DNA of 54,443 bases, taken from Melioribacter roseus. Its GTDB lineage: Bacteria; Bacteroidota; Ignavibacteria; Ignavibacteriales; Melioribacteraceae. This document shows positions 34,764 through 43,717 of the stretch, in pieces. The stretch's first letter is position 1, and the number at the start of each line of letters is the position of its first letter. A program made the position numbers and the translations under genes. Below the pieces are notes generated by a model, which was not told the DNA's origin, made no database searches, and saw only the letters and a list, made by a program, of their open reading frames with translations. The DNA lies in assembly GCA_020722005.1 (NCBI GenBank), contig DYLP01000008.1:25032-79474 (forward strand), read 5' to 3'.

Positions 34764-35767
34764 AAGAATATATCGAAAAAATAAGCAGCGGAGAAAATCT
34801 ATCATTCCAGGAATCTCAAATCGCCATGTCACGTATAATGAGCGGAGAATGTAACAATTCCCAGATAGCCGGCCTTTTGACTGCATTGAAAACAAAGGGG
34901 GAAACCGCAAAAGAAGTAGCAGGTTTTGCGAGCGCCATGCGAGAATTTAGCATTAAGATTGAAATTGAAGACGATAATGTAATCGACGTATGCGGCACTG
35001 GAGGCGACAATTCTGGCACATTCAATATATCTACAGCAGCTGCGTTTGTTGTTGCCGGCGCAGGTCTTAAAGTGGCTAAACACGGCAACAGGTCGATATC
35101 GAGTAAATGCGGAAGTGCAGATGTTCTTTCCCTATTGGGGATTAATATTAACCTTGCGCCTGAGCAGTCAAAGCTCGCTCTCGATAAAATCGGTATAGCC
35201 TTTTTATTCGCACCGTTTTATCATCCTGCTATGAAATACGCTGCGCCTGTACGTAAAGAACTCGGTATGAAAACTATATTTAACATCTTAGGTCCACTGA
35301 CAAATCCTGCAGGCACAAAAAAGCAACTTATCGGAACATTCAATAATAGGACTTCGGCTTTAATGGCTGAAGCTGCTCCTTATCTCAATATGAGATCGGT
35401 ATCTTTTGTTTGTACTGCCGACAGATACGATGAAATTACTTTGACGGATAAAAGCAACGTTATAATCTATAATAAAAACAAACCGACTGAAAGGATTACT
35501 ATTGACAATTCGGATTTTTCGTTCGATAAAATTAATATAAAAAATATAACCAGCAATTCGCCCGAAGAGAATGTGAAATTTATTCTAAGCGTTATTAAGG
35601 AAAAACAAAAATCCGACGCGTATAATGTCGTGGTTGCAAATTCCGCCATAGCTCTTCTTACTGCCGGGGCAGCTGCATCGCTCGACGAAGCAAAATCCCG
35701 CGCAATCGAATCAATTGAATCGGGCAATGCCTATAAAAAATTGTCAGCACTCACTAATTTCGGGTAA
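34757..35767 (+). CDS. trpD: Anthranilate phosphoribosyltransferase
   Basis: Joins anthranilate to PRPP. The 336-residue protein shows the family motifs DVCGTGGDNSGTFNISTAAAFVVAGAGLKVAKHGNRSISSKCGSADVL and IFNILGPLTNPAG. The PRPP-binding GTGGD and the KHGNR segment are intact. The start ATG overlaps the trpG stop, and trpC follows after 6 bases. Confidence 0.96.
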   Translation: MLKEYIEKISSGENLSFQESQIAMSRIMSGECNNSQIAGLLTALKTKGETAKEVAGFASAMREFSIKIEIEDDNVIDVCGTGGDNSGTFNISTAAAFVVAGAGLKVAKHGNRSISSKCGSADVLSLLGININLAPEQSKLALDKIGIAFLFAPFYHPAMKYAAPVRKELGMKTIFNILGPLTNPAGTKKQLIGTFNNRTSALMAEAAPYLNMRSVSFVCTADRYDEITLTDKSNVIIYNKNKPTERITIDNSDFSFDKINIKNITSNSPEENVKFILSVIKEKQKSDAYNVVVANSAIALLTAGAAASLDEAKSRAIESIESGNAYKKLSALTNFG

Positions 35768-35773
35768 TAAACA

Positions 35774-36577
35774 ATGAGCTTTCTCGAACAAATAATTAAT
35801 ACAAAAAAAGAAGAAATAATAAACTTACGTAAGAAATTCTCGCTTCGTTTTTTTGAAGATCAGGAATTTTTTCACTCTCCCACACTGAGTCTGATTGATT
35901 CATTATTCGAATCAAAGAGACTGAGCTTGATTGCGGAAATTAAAAAAGCCAGTCCATCAAAAGGCATACTGCGCGAGGATTTTAATCATATTGATATCGC
36001 AAAAATCTATATGAACAATAAAGTAAATGCAATTTCAGTATTAACAGATTCGAAGTATTTCCAGGTTTCACTAGACTATTTAAAAGAAATTGCAAAATTC
36101 AAAACCGTTCCTTTGTTACGAAAAGATTTTATAATAGATGAATATCAAATTTTCGAAGCAAAAGCTTCAGGCGCCGATGTCGTACTGTTAATTGGCGAAG
36201 CTTTGTCGACAGAGCAGTCCGACTCTTTGATTGCCGTTGCAAATGAATGCAATCTTGAAATTTTGTACGAAATTCACTCGCCTACTCAACTCGATAAAAT
36301 CGATTTCAACAAAATTAAATTAATCGGAATTAACAACCGCAACCTCGAAACGTTTGAAGTTGATATTCGTACAACCAGAAAGATAGCCGACTTATTACCT
36401 GAAGGAATCGTTGCAATTTCCGAAAGCGGCATTACTACACCAAACGACATTAAGATTGTTTCTCATGAAAAAGTAAAAGGCCTTTTGGTTGGCGAATATT
36501 TTATGAAATCTACTGACATAGAAATTGCACTCAGGAATTTCATTAATAATCTCGAAAATATTAGCAATGAGAATTAA
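35774..36577 (+). CDS. trpC: Indole-3-glycerol phosphate synthase
   Basis: Ring-closing step of tryptophan synthesis. The (beta/alpha)8 barrel of 267 residues has LIAEIKKASPSKGILREDF, ISVLTDSKYFQVSLDYLKEI, PLLRKDFIIDEYQI, LIGINNRNLETFEVD and AISESGITTPNDI. The catalytic Lys and Glu residues of these motifs are present. It is not fused to TrpF, which starts inside the trpC end (11-base overlap). Confidence 0.96.
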   Translation: MSFLEQIINTKKEEIINLRKKFSLRFFEDQEFFHSPTLSLIDSLFESKRLSLIAEIKKASPSKGILREDFNHIDIAKIYMNNKVNAISVLTDSKYFQVSLDYLKEIAKFKTVPLLRKDFIIDEYQIFEAKASGADVVLLIGEALSTEQSDSLIAVANECNLEILYEIHSPTQLDKIDFNKIKLIGINNRNLETFEVDIRTTRKIADLLPEGIVAISESGITTPNDIKIVSHEKVKGLLVGEYFMKSTDIEIALRNFINNLENISNEN

Positions 36578-37181
36578 GATCTGCGGTATAACGAATTATA
36601 GTGACGCTATCGTCGCATACGAAGCGGGAGCCGATGCTCTTGGATTTATCTTCTATAACAAAAGTAAAAGATACATCGACCCAATTATAGCTTCAAATAT
36701 TATTCGTAAACTACCACCATTTATAACAACGGTTGGAGTTTTTGTTAACTCCTCAGTAGAAGAGATAAACAGGATTGTAGATATCTGCAATATCAATATT
36801 ATTCAGTTGCACGGCGATGAAAAACCGGATATAATTCCTTTGCTTAATAGACCTGTAATTAAAAGTTTTAGAATAACTAATGAATTTCGTTTTGAAGTTT
36901 TAGAGCAATATAAAAATTGTTTTTATTTACTGGATTCATATTCTGAAAATGAATACGGTGGAACGGGAAAAAAATTCGATTGGGACATTATACCAGAAAA
37001 TTTAAAAAACAAAATCATTCTTGCCGGAGGAATACGAAAAGATGATTTAGAAAGAATACGAACGAGCATTAATCCTCCCGCTATCGACGTTTCCTCGTCA
37101 ATCGAATTGGCACCAGGGAAAAAGGACATTATTAAACTAAAAGAGTTTATGAATGAATTACACAGAATTTACCCCAGATAG
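36567..37181 (+). CDS. trpF: Phosphoribosylanthranilate isomerase
   Basis: Amadori isomerisation of phosphoribosylanthranilate. The 204 residues show IKICGITNYSDAIVAYEAGADALGFIFYNKSKRYI (catalytic Cys in KICG), VGVFVN, IQLHGDE, LLDSYSENEYGGTGKKFDWD (catalytic Asp in LLD) and ILAGGI. The ATG at 36567 gives the conserved MRIKICG start; the frame runs further upstream, but that part is trpC. An 88-base gap before trpB holds a hairpin. Confidence 0.94.
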   Translation: MRIKICGITNYSDAIVAYEAGADALGFIFYNKSKRYIDPIIASNIIRKLPPFITTVGVFVNSSVEEINRIVDICNINIIQLHGDEKPDIIPLLNRPVIKSFRITNEFRFEVLEQYKNCFYLLDSYSENEYGGTGKKFDWDIIPENLKNKIILAGGIRKDDLERIRTSINPPAIDVSSSIELAPGKKDIIKLKEFMNELHRIYPR

Positions 37182-37191
37182 ATGCATACAC

Positions 37192-37226
37192 TCCGACCGG
37201 GTCTTTGAGTTCGTTTACCCGACGGA
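37192..37226 (+). repeat. Intercistronic hairpin between trpF and trpB
   Basis: TCCGACCGGGT and ACCCGACGGA can pair with one bulge around a 14-base loop. A second, competing pairing exists between CCGGG and CCCGG further on. No U-tract follows directly. It may stabilise the upstream mRNA or tune trpB output. Confidence 0.4.
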
Positions 37227-37268
37227 CAGAGGGCCCGGCTTATTTATTAATTATGCAGGAAATGAAAA

Positions 37269-38468
37269 ATGAAAAATTATAACGTACCGGATAAATCAGG
37301 TAAATATGGAATATACGGCGGGCAATTTGTACCGGAGACATTAATCGGTGCACTCGAGTCGCTCGAACAAGTATACCTGAAATTAAAAAATGATAAAAAC
37401 TTTTTAGAAAAATTAAATGAACTTCAAAGTGAATATAACGGCAGACCGACGCCATTAACATTTGCTAATCGATTAACAGAATATTACGGCAGAGCCAAAA
37501 TATATTTAAAGAGAGAGGACTTATGTCATACAGGTGCTCATAAACTTAACAACGCTCTTGGACAAATTTTACTGTCAAAGTATCTCGGCAAAGAAAGGAT
37601 AATTGCAGAAACTGGGGCGGGTCAACATGGAGTTGCAACTGCAACAGTATGCGCCAAATTCGGCATGCAATGCGTAGTATATATGGGCGAAGAAGATATC
37701 GAACGACAAAAACCAAATGTCTTTCGCATGAAATTACTTGGCGCCGAAGTTAGACCAGTTTCTTCCGGAAGTAAAACTCTCAAAGACGCTACTAACGAAG
37801 CAATCCGAGACTGGGTTACCAATGTAAAAAATACTCATTACATCATAGGCTCTGTTGTTGGACCACATCCCTATCCGATGATAGTGCGCGACTTTCAGTC
37901 AATTATCGGCATAGAAACCCGAGCACAAATTTTAAGTAAAGAAAATCGATTGCCTGATTATATTATTGCTTGCGTAGGAGGCGGCTCAAATGCCATCGGT
38001 ATTTTTTATCCATTTCTTAACGACGAGTCAGTTAAATTAATCGGAGTTGAAGCAGCGGGTGAAGGTCTCGATACAAATAAACATTGTGCCACATTGACTC
38101 TCGGAACACCAGGTATTTTCCAGGGGATGTACACATATCTTATTCAATCAGAAGAGGGACAAATTTCCGAAGTCCATTCAATTTCTGCAGGATTAGATTA
38201 TCCGGGCGTAGGACCTGAACATTCTTATTTGAAAGATAAAAGTCGTGTCGAATACGGAGCCGTAACGGATCAAGAAGCTTTAAAAGCAGTAGATCTGTTG
38301 ACCAGATTGGAAGGCATACTGCCGGCGCTAGAATCTGCCCATGCAATTGCGTATCTGGAAAAAATGATCGAGACTACAGATAAAGACGATATTATTATAA
38401 TTAATCTGAGTGGACGCGGCGACAAAGATCTTGCAACTTTAATAAATCATTCCGGGAATAAATTATGA
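37269..38468 (+). CDS. trpB: Tryptophan synthase beta chain
   Basis: PLP enzyme that joins indole and serine. The 399 residues include [29 protein letters not shown] with the PLP lysine K92, [31 protein letters not shown] and [10 protein letters not shown] at the end. This is the standard TrpB1 form that works in complex with TrpA. AGGA lies upstream of the ATG, and the stop overlaps the trpA start (ATGA). Confidence 0.97.
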   Translation: MKNYNVPDKSGKYGIYGGQFVPETLIGALESLEQVYLKLKNDKNFLEKLNELQSEYNGRPTPLTFANRLTEYYGRAKIYLKREDLCHTGAHKLNNALGQILLSKYLGKERIIAETGAGQHGVATATVCAKFGMQCVVYMGEEDIERQKPNVFRMKLLGAEVRPVSSGSKTLKDATNEAIRDWVTNVKNTHYIIGSVVGPHPYPMIVRDFQSIIGIETRAQILSKENRLPDYIIACVGGGSNAIGIFYPFLNDESVKLIGVEAAGEGLDTNKHCATLTLGTPGIFQGMYTYLIQSEEGQISEVHSISAGLDYPGVGPEHSYLKDKSRVEYGAVTDQEALKAVDLLTRLEGILPALESAHAIAYLEKMIETTDKDDIIIINLSGRGDKDLATLINHSGNKL

Positions 38469-39244
38469 AAATTAAAAACACAATTAATACTATCATTAAT
38501 AATAATAAAAAGGCTCTGGCTATTTTTCTTACTGCAGGCTTTCCGAACAAAAACAAATTCATTGATTATGTAAAAGCCACTCTGGATGGCGGAGCAGATA
38601 TATTGGAGATTGGAATTCCTTTCAGCGATCCCCTGGCTGATGGACCTGTTATTCAGAAATCTTCAACACTGGCACTTAAAGAAAATTTCAGAATGAAAGA
38701 CATTTTTAACTATATCGAGGAAATCAGAAAATACTCCGACATACCGCCAATATTAATGGGATATGCAAACCCAATAAATAAATATGATAAAGAAAAATTT
38801 TTAATCGATGCAGCAAATTGTGGCGTAGAAGGTTTAATAGTTCCAGATATACCGCTTGAAGAATATGATTTCTTTTTCCCTGCAGAAAAGCATAATCTTG
38901 AAATAATTCTACTAACAACTCCCACTTCTTCGAGCGAGCGCATAAAAGCTATCGACAAGAAGAGCGAAGGTTTTGTTTACTGTGTCAGCGTTACAGGAAC
39001 AACAGGTGCCGATAAAAAATTCGACGATTACACTATGGAACATCTTAGACGCACTTATTCGTTGATAACAAAAAACAAAATGATGATCGGGTTCGGCATA
39101 GGAAAGCCTGAAGACATAAGAAAATTTTACGATTATTCAAATGGCTTTATTGTGGGAAGCAGAATTATTAAGTCGATACTTGAGGGTATCGAACCCGACG
39201 GGATATCGAATACCGTGGCACTATTTAAAAATGCTTGCAATTAG
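38465..39244 (+). CDS. trpA: Tryptophan synthase alpha chain
   Basis: Cleaves indole-3-glycerol phosphate to indole, which is channelled to TrpB. The 259 residues show [40 protein letters not shown] (catalytic Glu and Asp in these strands), [25 protein letters not shown] and [11 protein letters not shown]. It is the last trp gene. It meets the convergent rhodanese gene with a 4-base overlap and no separate terminator. Confidence 0.96.
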   Translation: MKIKNTINTIINNNKKALAIFLTAGFPNKNKFIDYVKATLDGGADILEIGIPFSDPLADGPVIQKSSTLALKENFRMKDIFNYIEEIRKYSDIPPILMGYANPINKYDKEKFLIDAANCGVEGLIVPDIPLEEYDFFFPAEKHNLEIILLTTPTSSSERIKAIDKKSEGFVYCVSVTGTTGADKKFDDYTMEHLRRTYSLITKNKMMIGFGIGKPEDIRKFYDYSNGFIVGSRIIKSILEGIEPDGISNTVALFKNACN

Positions 39245-40101
39245 TGTTTTCGCTTCGGGTAACCATGTTCTATGGGTAGTGAAAAATCCCGCGACCATTC
39301 ATTCCAGGACGCCAGATAATTAAAAACTTTTTCAAAGCCAGCCATCTTTAATGCTACTAAGAGATTTGACGTACGCGCACCTTTGAAACAATAAAGATAC
39401 AATTTTTTATCTTCCGAAAGACCAAATCCTCTAAACATTTCATTAAGTCGCTCCGGGCTTTTAAACCACGGGATATAATCTTTATACTCCATTGTGTTAT
39501 ACCATTCAATCCAGGTCGAACCGGGGATTCTGCCTTTGCGCGGCGTAAATTCGGGACCGTAGGGAGAAGAACTTATTCCGACCCATTCCGCTCTATCACG
39601 ACAATCTATAATCGTGACCTCCGTATTGTCGATTGCTTCAAGCATCTGCTGTTTATTCAGGATAATAGAATTGTCCACGACTATTTCGAATTTTTTGACT
39701 TGAGGATGAGGGGGTTCTTTTTCAACAATCATATTTTTATTGAGCCATGCCTGATAACCTCCGTGTAGTATCCTGACATTTTTGTGCCCCATATGATTGA
39801 AAATGAACCACCCCCGGCACGAACGTCCGTATCCGTTATCCATTGCATCTTCATAGATAACAACTTCTTTCGAAGAGTCAATCCCGCTCAATCCGAACAA
39901 TCCAGCAAAATGATTTCTCATTTTTTCATAACCGCCGTTCGATTCGGTGGCGAGATAACTGAAAATATCATAGATATTAACCGCACCAGGAATATGGTCG
40001 ACAAGATAATCTTCCGGTTCTCTTGTATCTACAACGACTAGATTATCTTCATTTAATTTTTCGTATAATTCTTCAGCTTCTATAAGATATTTATTGACCA
40101 T
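39241..40101 (-). CDS. Sulfurtransferase with two rhodanese domains
   Basis: A 286-residue thiosulfate/3-mercaptopyruvate sulfurtransferase-type protein. The N-terminal inactive domain has VVVDTREPEDYLVDHIPGAVNI and RGWFIFNHMGHKNVRILHGGYQAWL. The C-terminal domain has IIDCRDRAEWVG and the active Cys C238 in LYCFKGARTSN. CFKGAR differs from the common CGSGVT and CRKGVT loops, so donor specificity is open. It lies 81 bases after hisIE on the same strand and could be read through from the his operon. Confidence 0.87.
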   Translation of the reverse strand: MVNKYLIEAEELYEKLNEDNLVVVDTREPEDYLVDHIPGAVNIYDIFSYLATESNGGYEKMRNHFAGLFGLSGIDSSKEVVIYEDAMDNGYGRSCRGWFIFNHMGHKNVRILHGGYQAWLNKNMIVEKEPPHPQVKKFEIVVDNSIILNKQQMLEAIDNTEVTIIDCRDRAEWVGISSSPYGPEFTPRKGRIPGSTWIEWYNTMEYKDYIPWFKSPERLNEMFRGFGLSEDKKLYLYCFKGARTSNLLVALKMAGFEKVFNYLASWNEWSRDFSLPIEHGYPKRKH

Positions 40102-40182
40102 AGAATAGTAGAATTCAACCTTTCAAGAATAATTATCAGTGTTATAGTATCGGATTTTTGCGAAAATTTTTTAAGTGGATAT

Positions 40183-40800
40183 TTAGATTGTCATTTTTTT
40201 TGTATGTCGTTGAATTAAATTCTCCACCACTTCATCAAGTTCGATCCCGAGTTCAACCATTAATACCAACAGATGATAAATTAAATCAGAAGATTCATCA
40301 ATAAATTCTTTTCTGTTTTTATTTTTGGCTGCTATAACGGTTTCAACCGATTCTTCCCCTACTTTTTGAATTATTCTATCGAGACCGCTCTTGAATAATT
40401 TAGTCGTGTATGAATTTTCCGGTAAATTTTTCTTGCGTTCTTTAATTAAGTTATAGAGATAAGAAAGAAATCTAACATTTTCTTTATCGATCCCGAAACA
40501 CGAATATCTGTTCAAGTGGCACGTTGGTCCTTCGGGTACAGCATAAATTAGAAGAGTATCATTGTCACAATCCGTCACTATCGAATCGAGTTTGAGGTAG
40601 TTACCTGAAGTTTCGCCTTTTGTCCACAATTGTTTCCTACTTCTACTATAGAACGTGACCAGTCCAGTATCAATTGTTTTTTTTAGCGCTTCTTTGTTCA
40701 TAAATCCAAGCATAAGAATTTGCCCGGTAAATTTATCCTGAACAATGGCTGGAACTAATCCGTCCGATTTTTCAAAATCAATACTTTCTACGTTAATCAT
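40183..40800 (-). CDS. hisI: Phosphoribosyl-AMP cyclohydrolase / phosphoribosyl-ATP pyrophosphatase
   Basis: Bifunctional HisIE of 205 residues, steps 2 and 3 of histidine synthesis. The HisI half has LGFMNKEALKKTIDTGLVTFYSRSRKQLWTKGETSGNYL and the metal ligands in DCDNDTLLIYAVPEGPTCHLNRYSCF. The HisE half has YTTKLFKSGLDRIIQKVGEESVETVIAAKN and SSDLIYHLLVLM. It is the last gene of the his operon, and its ATG overlaps the hisF stop. Confidence 0.95.
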   Translation of the reverse strand: MINVESIDFEKSDGLVPAIVQDKFTGQILMLGFMNKEALKKTIDTGLVTFYSRSRKQLWTKGETSGNYLKLDSIVTDCDNDTLLIYAVPEGPTCHLNRYSCFGIDKENVRFLSYLYNLIKERKKNLPENSYTTKLFKSGLDRIIQKVGEESVETVIAAKNKNRKEFIDESSDLIYHLLVLMVELGIELDEVVENLIQRHTKKMTI

Positions 40801-41552
40801 ATTCTTATGTTCGCCTTATTTCCCGATAAATATTGTTTTAATTCCTGAATTGAAAGTTCGCCATAATGGAAAAGACCGGCAGCCAAACAAGCATCTACAT
40901 TAGCTGCTTGAAAAGCTTCCAGAAAGTGTTCTTTTTTACCAGCTCCGCCGCTAGCTATTACGGGTATAGTAACATTTTGGACTACTTTAGATAAGAATTC
41001 GACGTCGTAACCGTTACGAGTACCGTCGTGGTCCATCGAAGTAAGAAGAATTTCGCCGGCACCCAATTCGCAAACTCTTTTGCACCATTCAAAGCCTTCG
41101 AGGTCGGTTTCTTCTTTACCACCTTTAATAAAAACTTTTTTTATTCCGTTTACAATTTTGACGTCGATAGCTGCGACGATAGCCTGCGAGCCAAAACGTT
41201 TGGCTGCTTCGGTAATAAGACCGGGGTTACGAACTATAGATGAATTTAGCGATACTTTATCGGCACCCGCTTTCAACAACTCTTCTATATTGCTCAAATC
41301 CGATATCCCACCGCCAACTGTAAATGGAATACGCAAAACTTTAGCTACTTCTCTAACCAATTCTACTAAGGTTTTCCTTTTTTCTTCCGTGGCTGTAATA
41401 TCGAGAAATACCAGTTCGTCCGCCCCTTCTCTGTAATATCTTTCGGAAAGCTCCACAGCCGAGCCGGCATCTTTAAGATTTACGAAATTAGTGCCTTTAA
41501 CCACTCTACCATTTTTAACGTCAAGACAAGGTATTATTCTCTTTGCTACCAA
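40797..41552 (-). CDS. hisF: Imidazole glycerol phosphate synthase subunit HisF
   Basis: Cyclase subunit that uses ammonia from HisH. The 251-residue barrel shows KRIIPCLDVKNGRVVKGTNFVNLKDAG (catalytic Asp in CLDV), FTVGGGISDL, DKVSLNSSIV, AIDVK, GAGEILLTSMDHDGTRNGYD (second catalytic Asp) and IASGGAGKKEHF. The start is TTG at 41552, giving the conserved MVAKRIIPCLD opening; no ATG fits. It overlaps hisA by 32 bases. Confidence 0.95.
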   Translation of the reverse strand: MVAKRIIPCLDVKNGRVVKGTNFVNLKDAGSAVELSERYYREGADELVFLDITATEEKRKTLVELVREVAKVLRIPFTVGGGISDLSNIEELLKAGADKVSLNSSIVRNPGLITEAAKRFGSQAIVAAIDVKIVNGIKKVFIKGGKEETDLEGFEWCKRVCELGAGEILLTSMDHDGTRNGYDVEFLSKVVQNVTIPVIASGGAGKKEHFLEAFQAANVDACLAAGLFHYGELSIQELKQYLSGNKANIRI

Positions 41553-42261
41553 TTTTTGCCAGATCCTTAATGTTTATTTTATTTTCATAAATTGCTTTCC
41601 CTACAACGATCGCATAGATATCCAACTGGCTTAATACCAGTACGTCGTGAATCGATCCGATACCTCCTGATGCAATCAATCTAATATCCGTACTGTATTC
41701 CATAATTTTTTTATAAAGTTGAGTATTAGAACCGGTCATTGTTCCGTCCCGGCTGATATCCGTACACAAAAAAATATTGATGCCGAGTCCTTTACAATAA
41801 TTAATATGCTCGTAAATTGGGACCCCGCTGTCTTCCGTCCACCCTTTAATAAATATTTTTTCATTGTATGAATCGAGTGCTACTACAATTTTTTCGGCTC
41901 CGTATAATTCTACCATACGTTCAAATGTATTTTTATCCCTGATCGAAAGTGAGCCAATGACAATCCTGTCTGCTCCTGCCTGTAATATTTCTTCAATCTG
42001 GGATGAGTTTCTGATACCTCCACCAAATTCTACTTTAAGTCCAGTGTAATTTTTTATTTCTCTTATAGTAGGCAATATATTAATATTTTTATCGAGAGTT
42101 GCACCGAGGTCAACAATGTGAAGCCACTGAAATCCTGCTTCTTCGTATTTACGTGCTATTGCAAGCGGAGTTGTCTCGTAATATTTGACTTTGTTAAAAT
42201 CGCCTTTTGTTAGTCGGGCAACTTTATTGTTAAGTATGTCGATTGCAGGTATTATTAACAT
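41521..42261 (-). CDS. hisA: ProFAR isomerase HisA
   Basis: Amadori isomerisation in histidine synthesis. The 246 residues show LIIPAIDILNNKVARLTKGDF (catalytic Asp), VEFGGGIRNSSQIEE, DRIVIGSLSI, VALDSYNEKIFIKGW, CTDISRDGTMTGSN (second catalytic Asp intact) and IASGGIGSIHDV. This is the functional copy, in contrast to the paralogue at 24975. Its start overlaps the hisH end by 7 bases. Confidence 0.95.
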   Translation of the reverse strand: MLIIPAIDILNNKVARLTKGDFNKVKYYETTPLAIARKYEEAGFQWLHIVDLGATLDKNINILPTIREIKNYTGLKVEFGGGIRNSSQIEEILQAGADRIVIGSLSIRDKNTFERMVELYGAEKIVVALDSYNEKIFIKGWTEDSGVPIYEHINYCKGLGINIFLCTDISRDGTMTGSNTQLYKKIMEYSTDIRLIASGGIGSIHDVLVLSQLDIYAIVVGKAIYENKINIKDLAKIGSKENNTLS

Positions 42262-42842
42262 TTTTCTATAAAGTTTTTTAGAATTTGTATTCCTTTTTCA
42301 CCAGATTTTTCCGGATGAAATTGCACACCGTAAAAATTATCTTTTTCAATTGCCGCAGAAAATTTTACACCGTATTCCGAAATTGCGATTGTATTTTCGT
42401 TTTGTGGTACATAGAATGAATGTGCAAAATAAAAATATGAATTATTTTCTATACCATCGAAGAGAGGAGAGTTATTAATAATTTCGACTCTATTCCATCC
42501 CATGTGCGGCACTTTGACTTTCGAAGGCTCGAACATTTCGGTAGTTGTATCGAGAATACTCAGGCAACAAACATTTCCCTCCTTTGATTTTGCGGTCAGC
42601 AATTGCATCCCGAGGCAGATACCGAGAAGAGGTTTTTTTGTAATTCGCAGCATAGTAAAAAGATTGAGCAGATGCAGTTTTCTGATTGCAAAAGAAGCTT
42701 CGCCAACACCTGGGAATATGATTTTGTCGCATTTCAAAATATCGCTTTCCCTGTTGGTTACAATGTAGTCGACCTGAAGATCATCGAGTGCGTTTATAAC
42801 TGACTGAATATTACCTGAACCGTAATCAATCAAAGCAATCAT
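42255..42842 (-). CDS. hisH: Imidazole glycerol phosphate synthase subunit HisH
   Basis: Glutaminase subunit of the IGP synthase. The 195 residues have IALIDYGSGNIQSV, IIFPGVGEAS, the nucleophile in LLGICLGMQLLTAKSKEG, NRVEI, FAHSFYV and the His-Glu of GVQFHPEKSGEKG. All catalytic triad residues are visible. The ATG overlaps the hisB stop (4 bases). Confidence 0.95.
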   Translation of the reverse strand: MIALIDYGSGNIQSVINALDDLQVDYIVTNRESDILKCDKIIFPGVGEASFAIRKLHLLNLFTMLRITKKPLLGICLGMQLLTAKSKEGNVCCLSILDTTTEMFEPSKVKVPHMGWNRVEIINNSPLFDGIENNSYFYFAHSFYVPQNENTIAISEYGVKFSAAIEKDNFYGVQFHPEKSGEKGIQILKNFIEKC

Positions 42843-43717
42843 AATTTACCCTTAGTTGATGGAAGTTGACCTTTTGCTCGTTCATCTATTCTGAAGGCTT
42901 CGTTTAACGACTTTGCAAACGCTTTGAACATCGATTCGATTTTATGGTGGTCGTTTTTGCCTTTTGCCTCGAGATAAATATTCGCCATCATTCCCAGCGC
43001 CATGCCTCTAAAAAATTCTTCTGTCAATTCTGTCGGGAATTGCCCCACATTTTCACGTTCGAACTTACATTTGAAATTAAGATAGTTTCTGCCACTGAGG
43101 TCTATGGCACATTTAGCAATCGAGTCGTCCATCGGCAAGAAATAACCAAAACGTTTAATACCCTTTTTGTCGCCAAGCGCTTTTTTGATCGCTTCGCCTA
43201 GTGCAATACCAGTATCTTCTACTGTATGATGCTGATCCACATTTAGATCACCTTTGACATTGACCTTAAGATTAATGTTTGCGTGGCGAGCAATCTGCTC
43301 GAGCATATGATCGAAAAATCCAATGCCGGTTTTAATCTTCGATTTTCCTTCACCATCGATATCTATTTCAATTTTTATATCCGTCTCTTTTGTTTTACGT
43401 TCTTCTTTTGCACTTCTCTTTTTTTTCAAAAATCGAGTTACGATGTCAAGCAAATTCTTATTCTTCTTACCGATCGTGTAAACATCTCCGGCCGATTTAC
43501 CTTTTAGAAGAATTTTAATAGCAGGATTTTGTTTGTTATAGTTGGCAATACTAAAACCGTTGTTGTTAAGGAATTCGAGAATTTGAGGATTAATCTTTTG
43601 TGTATCGCTTTCTATTGAATAAGAATATTCGCCTAAAAGGAACAATGCTTTAAGCAAACCGTTCGAAGCTTTTGTCTTCATATTAAAGAATTCTGGCGCT
43701 ATATAAATTCTATTCAT
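42839..43717 (-). CDS. hisB: Imidazoleglycerol-phosphate dehydratase HisB with unusual N-terminal extension
   Basis: The C-terminal ~190 residues (from ERKTKETDIKIEIDID) are a complete dehydratase: GIGFFDHMLEQIARH, DLNVDQHHTVEDTGIALGEA, FGYFLPMDDS, GKNDHHKIESMFKAFAKSL. The metal-binding His/Glu clusters are intact. The first ~105 residues do not belong to a normal monofunctional HisB, and the HAD motifs DxDGT and ITNQ of the E. coli-type histidinol-phosphatase domain are absent. The linker wording (TKET) resembles that of bifunctional HisB, so the N-terminus may be a decayed phosphatase domain. No other histidinol-phosphatase gene is in the window. Overlaps hisC and hisH by 4 bases each. Confidence 0.9.
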   Translation of the reverse strand: MNRIYIAPEFFNMKTKASNGLLKALFLLGEYSYSIESDTQKINPQILEFLNNNGFSIANYNKQNPAIKILLKGKSAGDVYTIGKKNKNLLDIVTRFLKKKRSAKEERKTKETDIKIEIDIDGEGKSKIKTGIGFFDHMLEQIARHANINLKVNVKGDLNVDQHHTVEDTGIALGEAIKKALGDKKGIKRFGYFLPMDDSIAKCAIDLSGRNYLNFKCKFERENVGQFPTELTEEFFRGMALGMMANIYLEAKGKNDHHKIESMFKAFAKSLNEAFRIDERAKGQLPSTKGKL

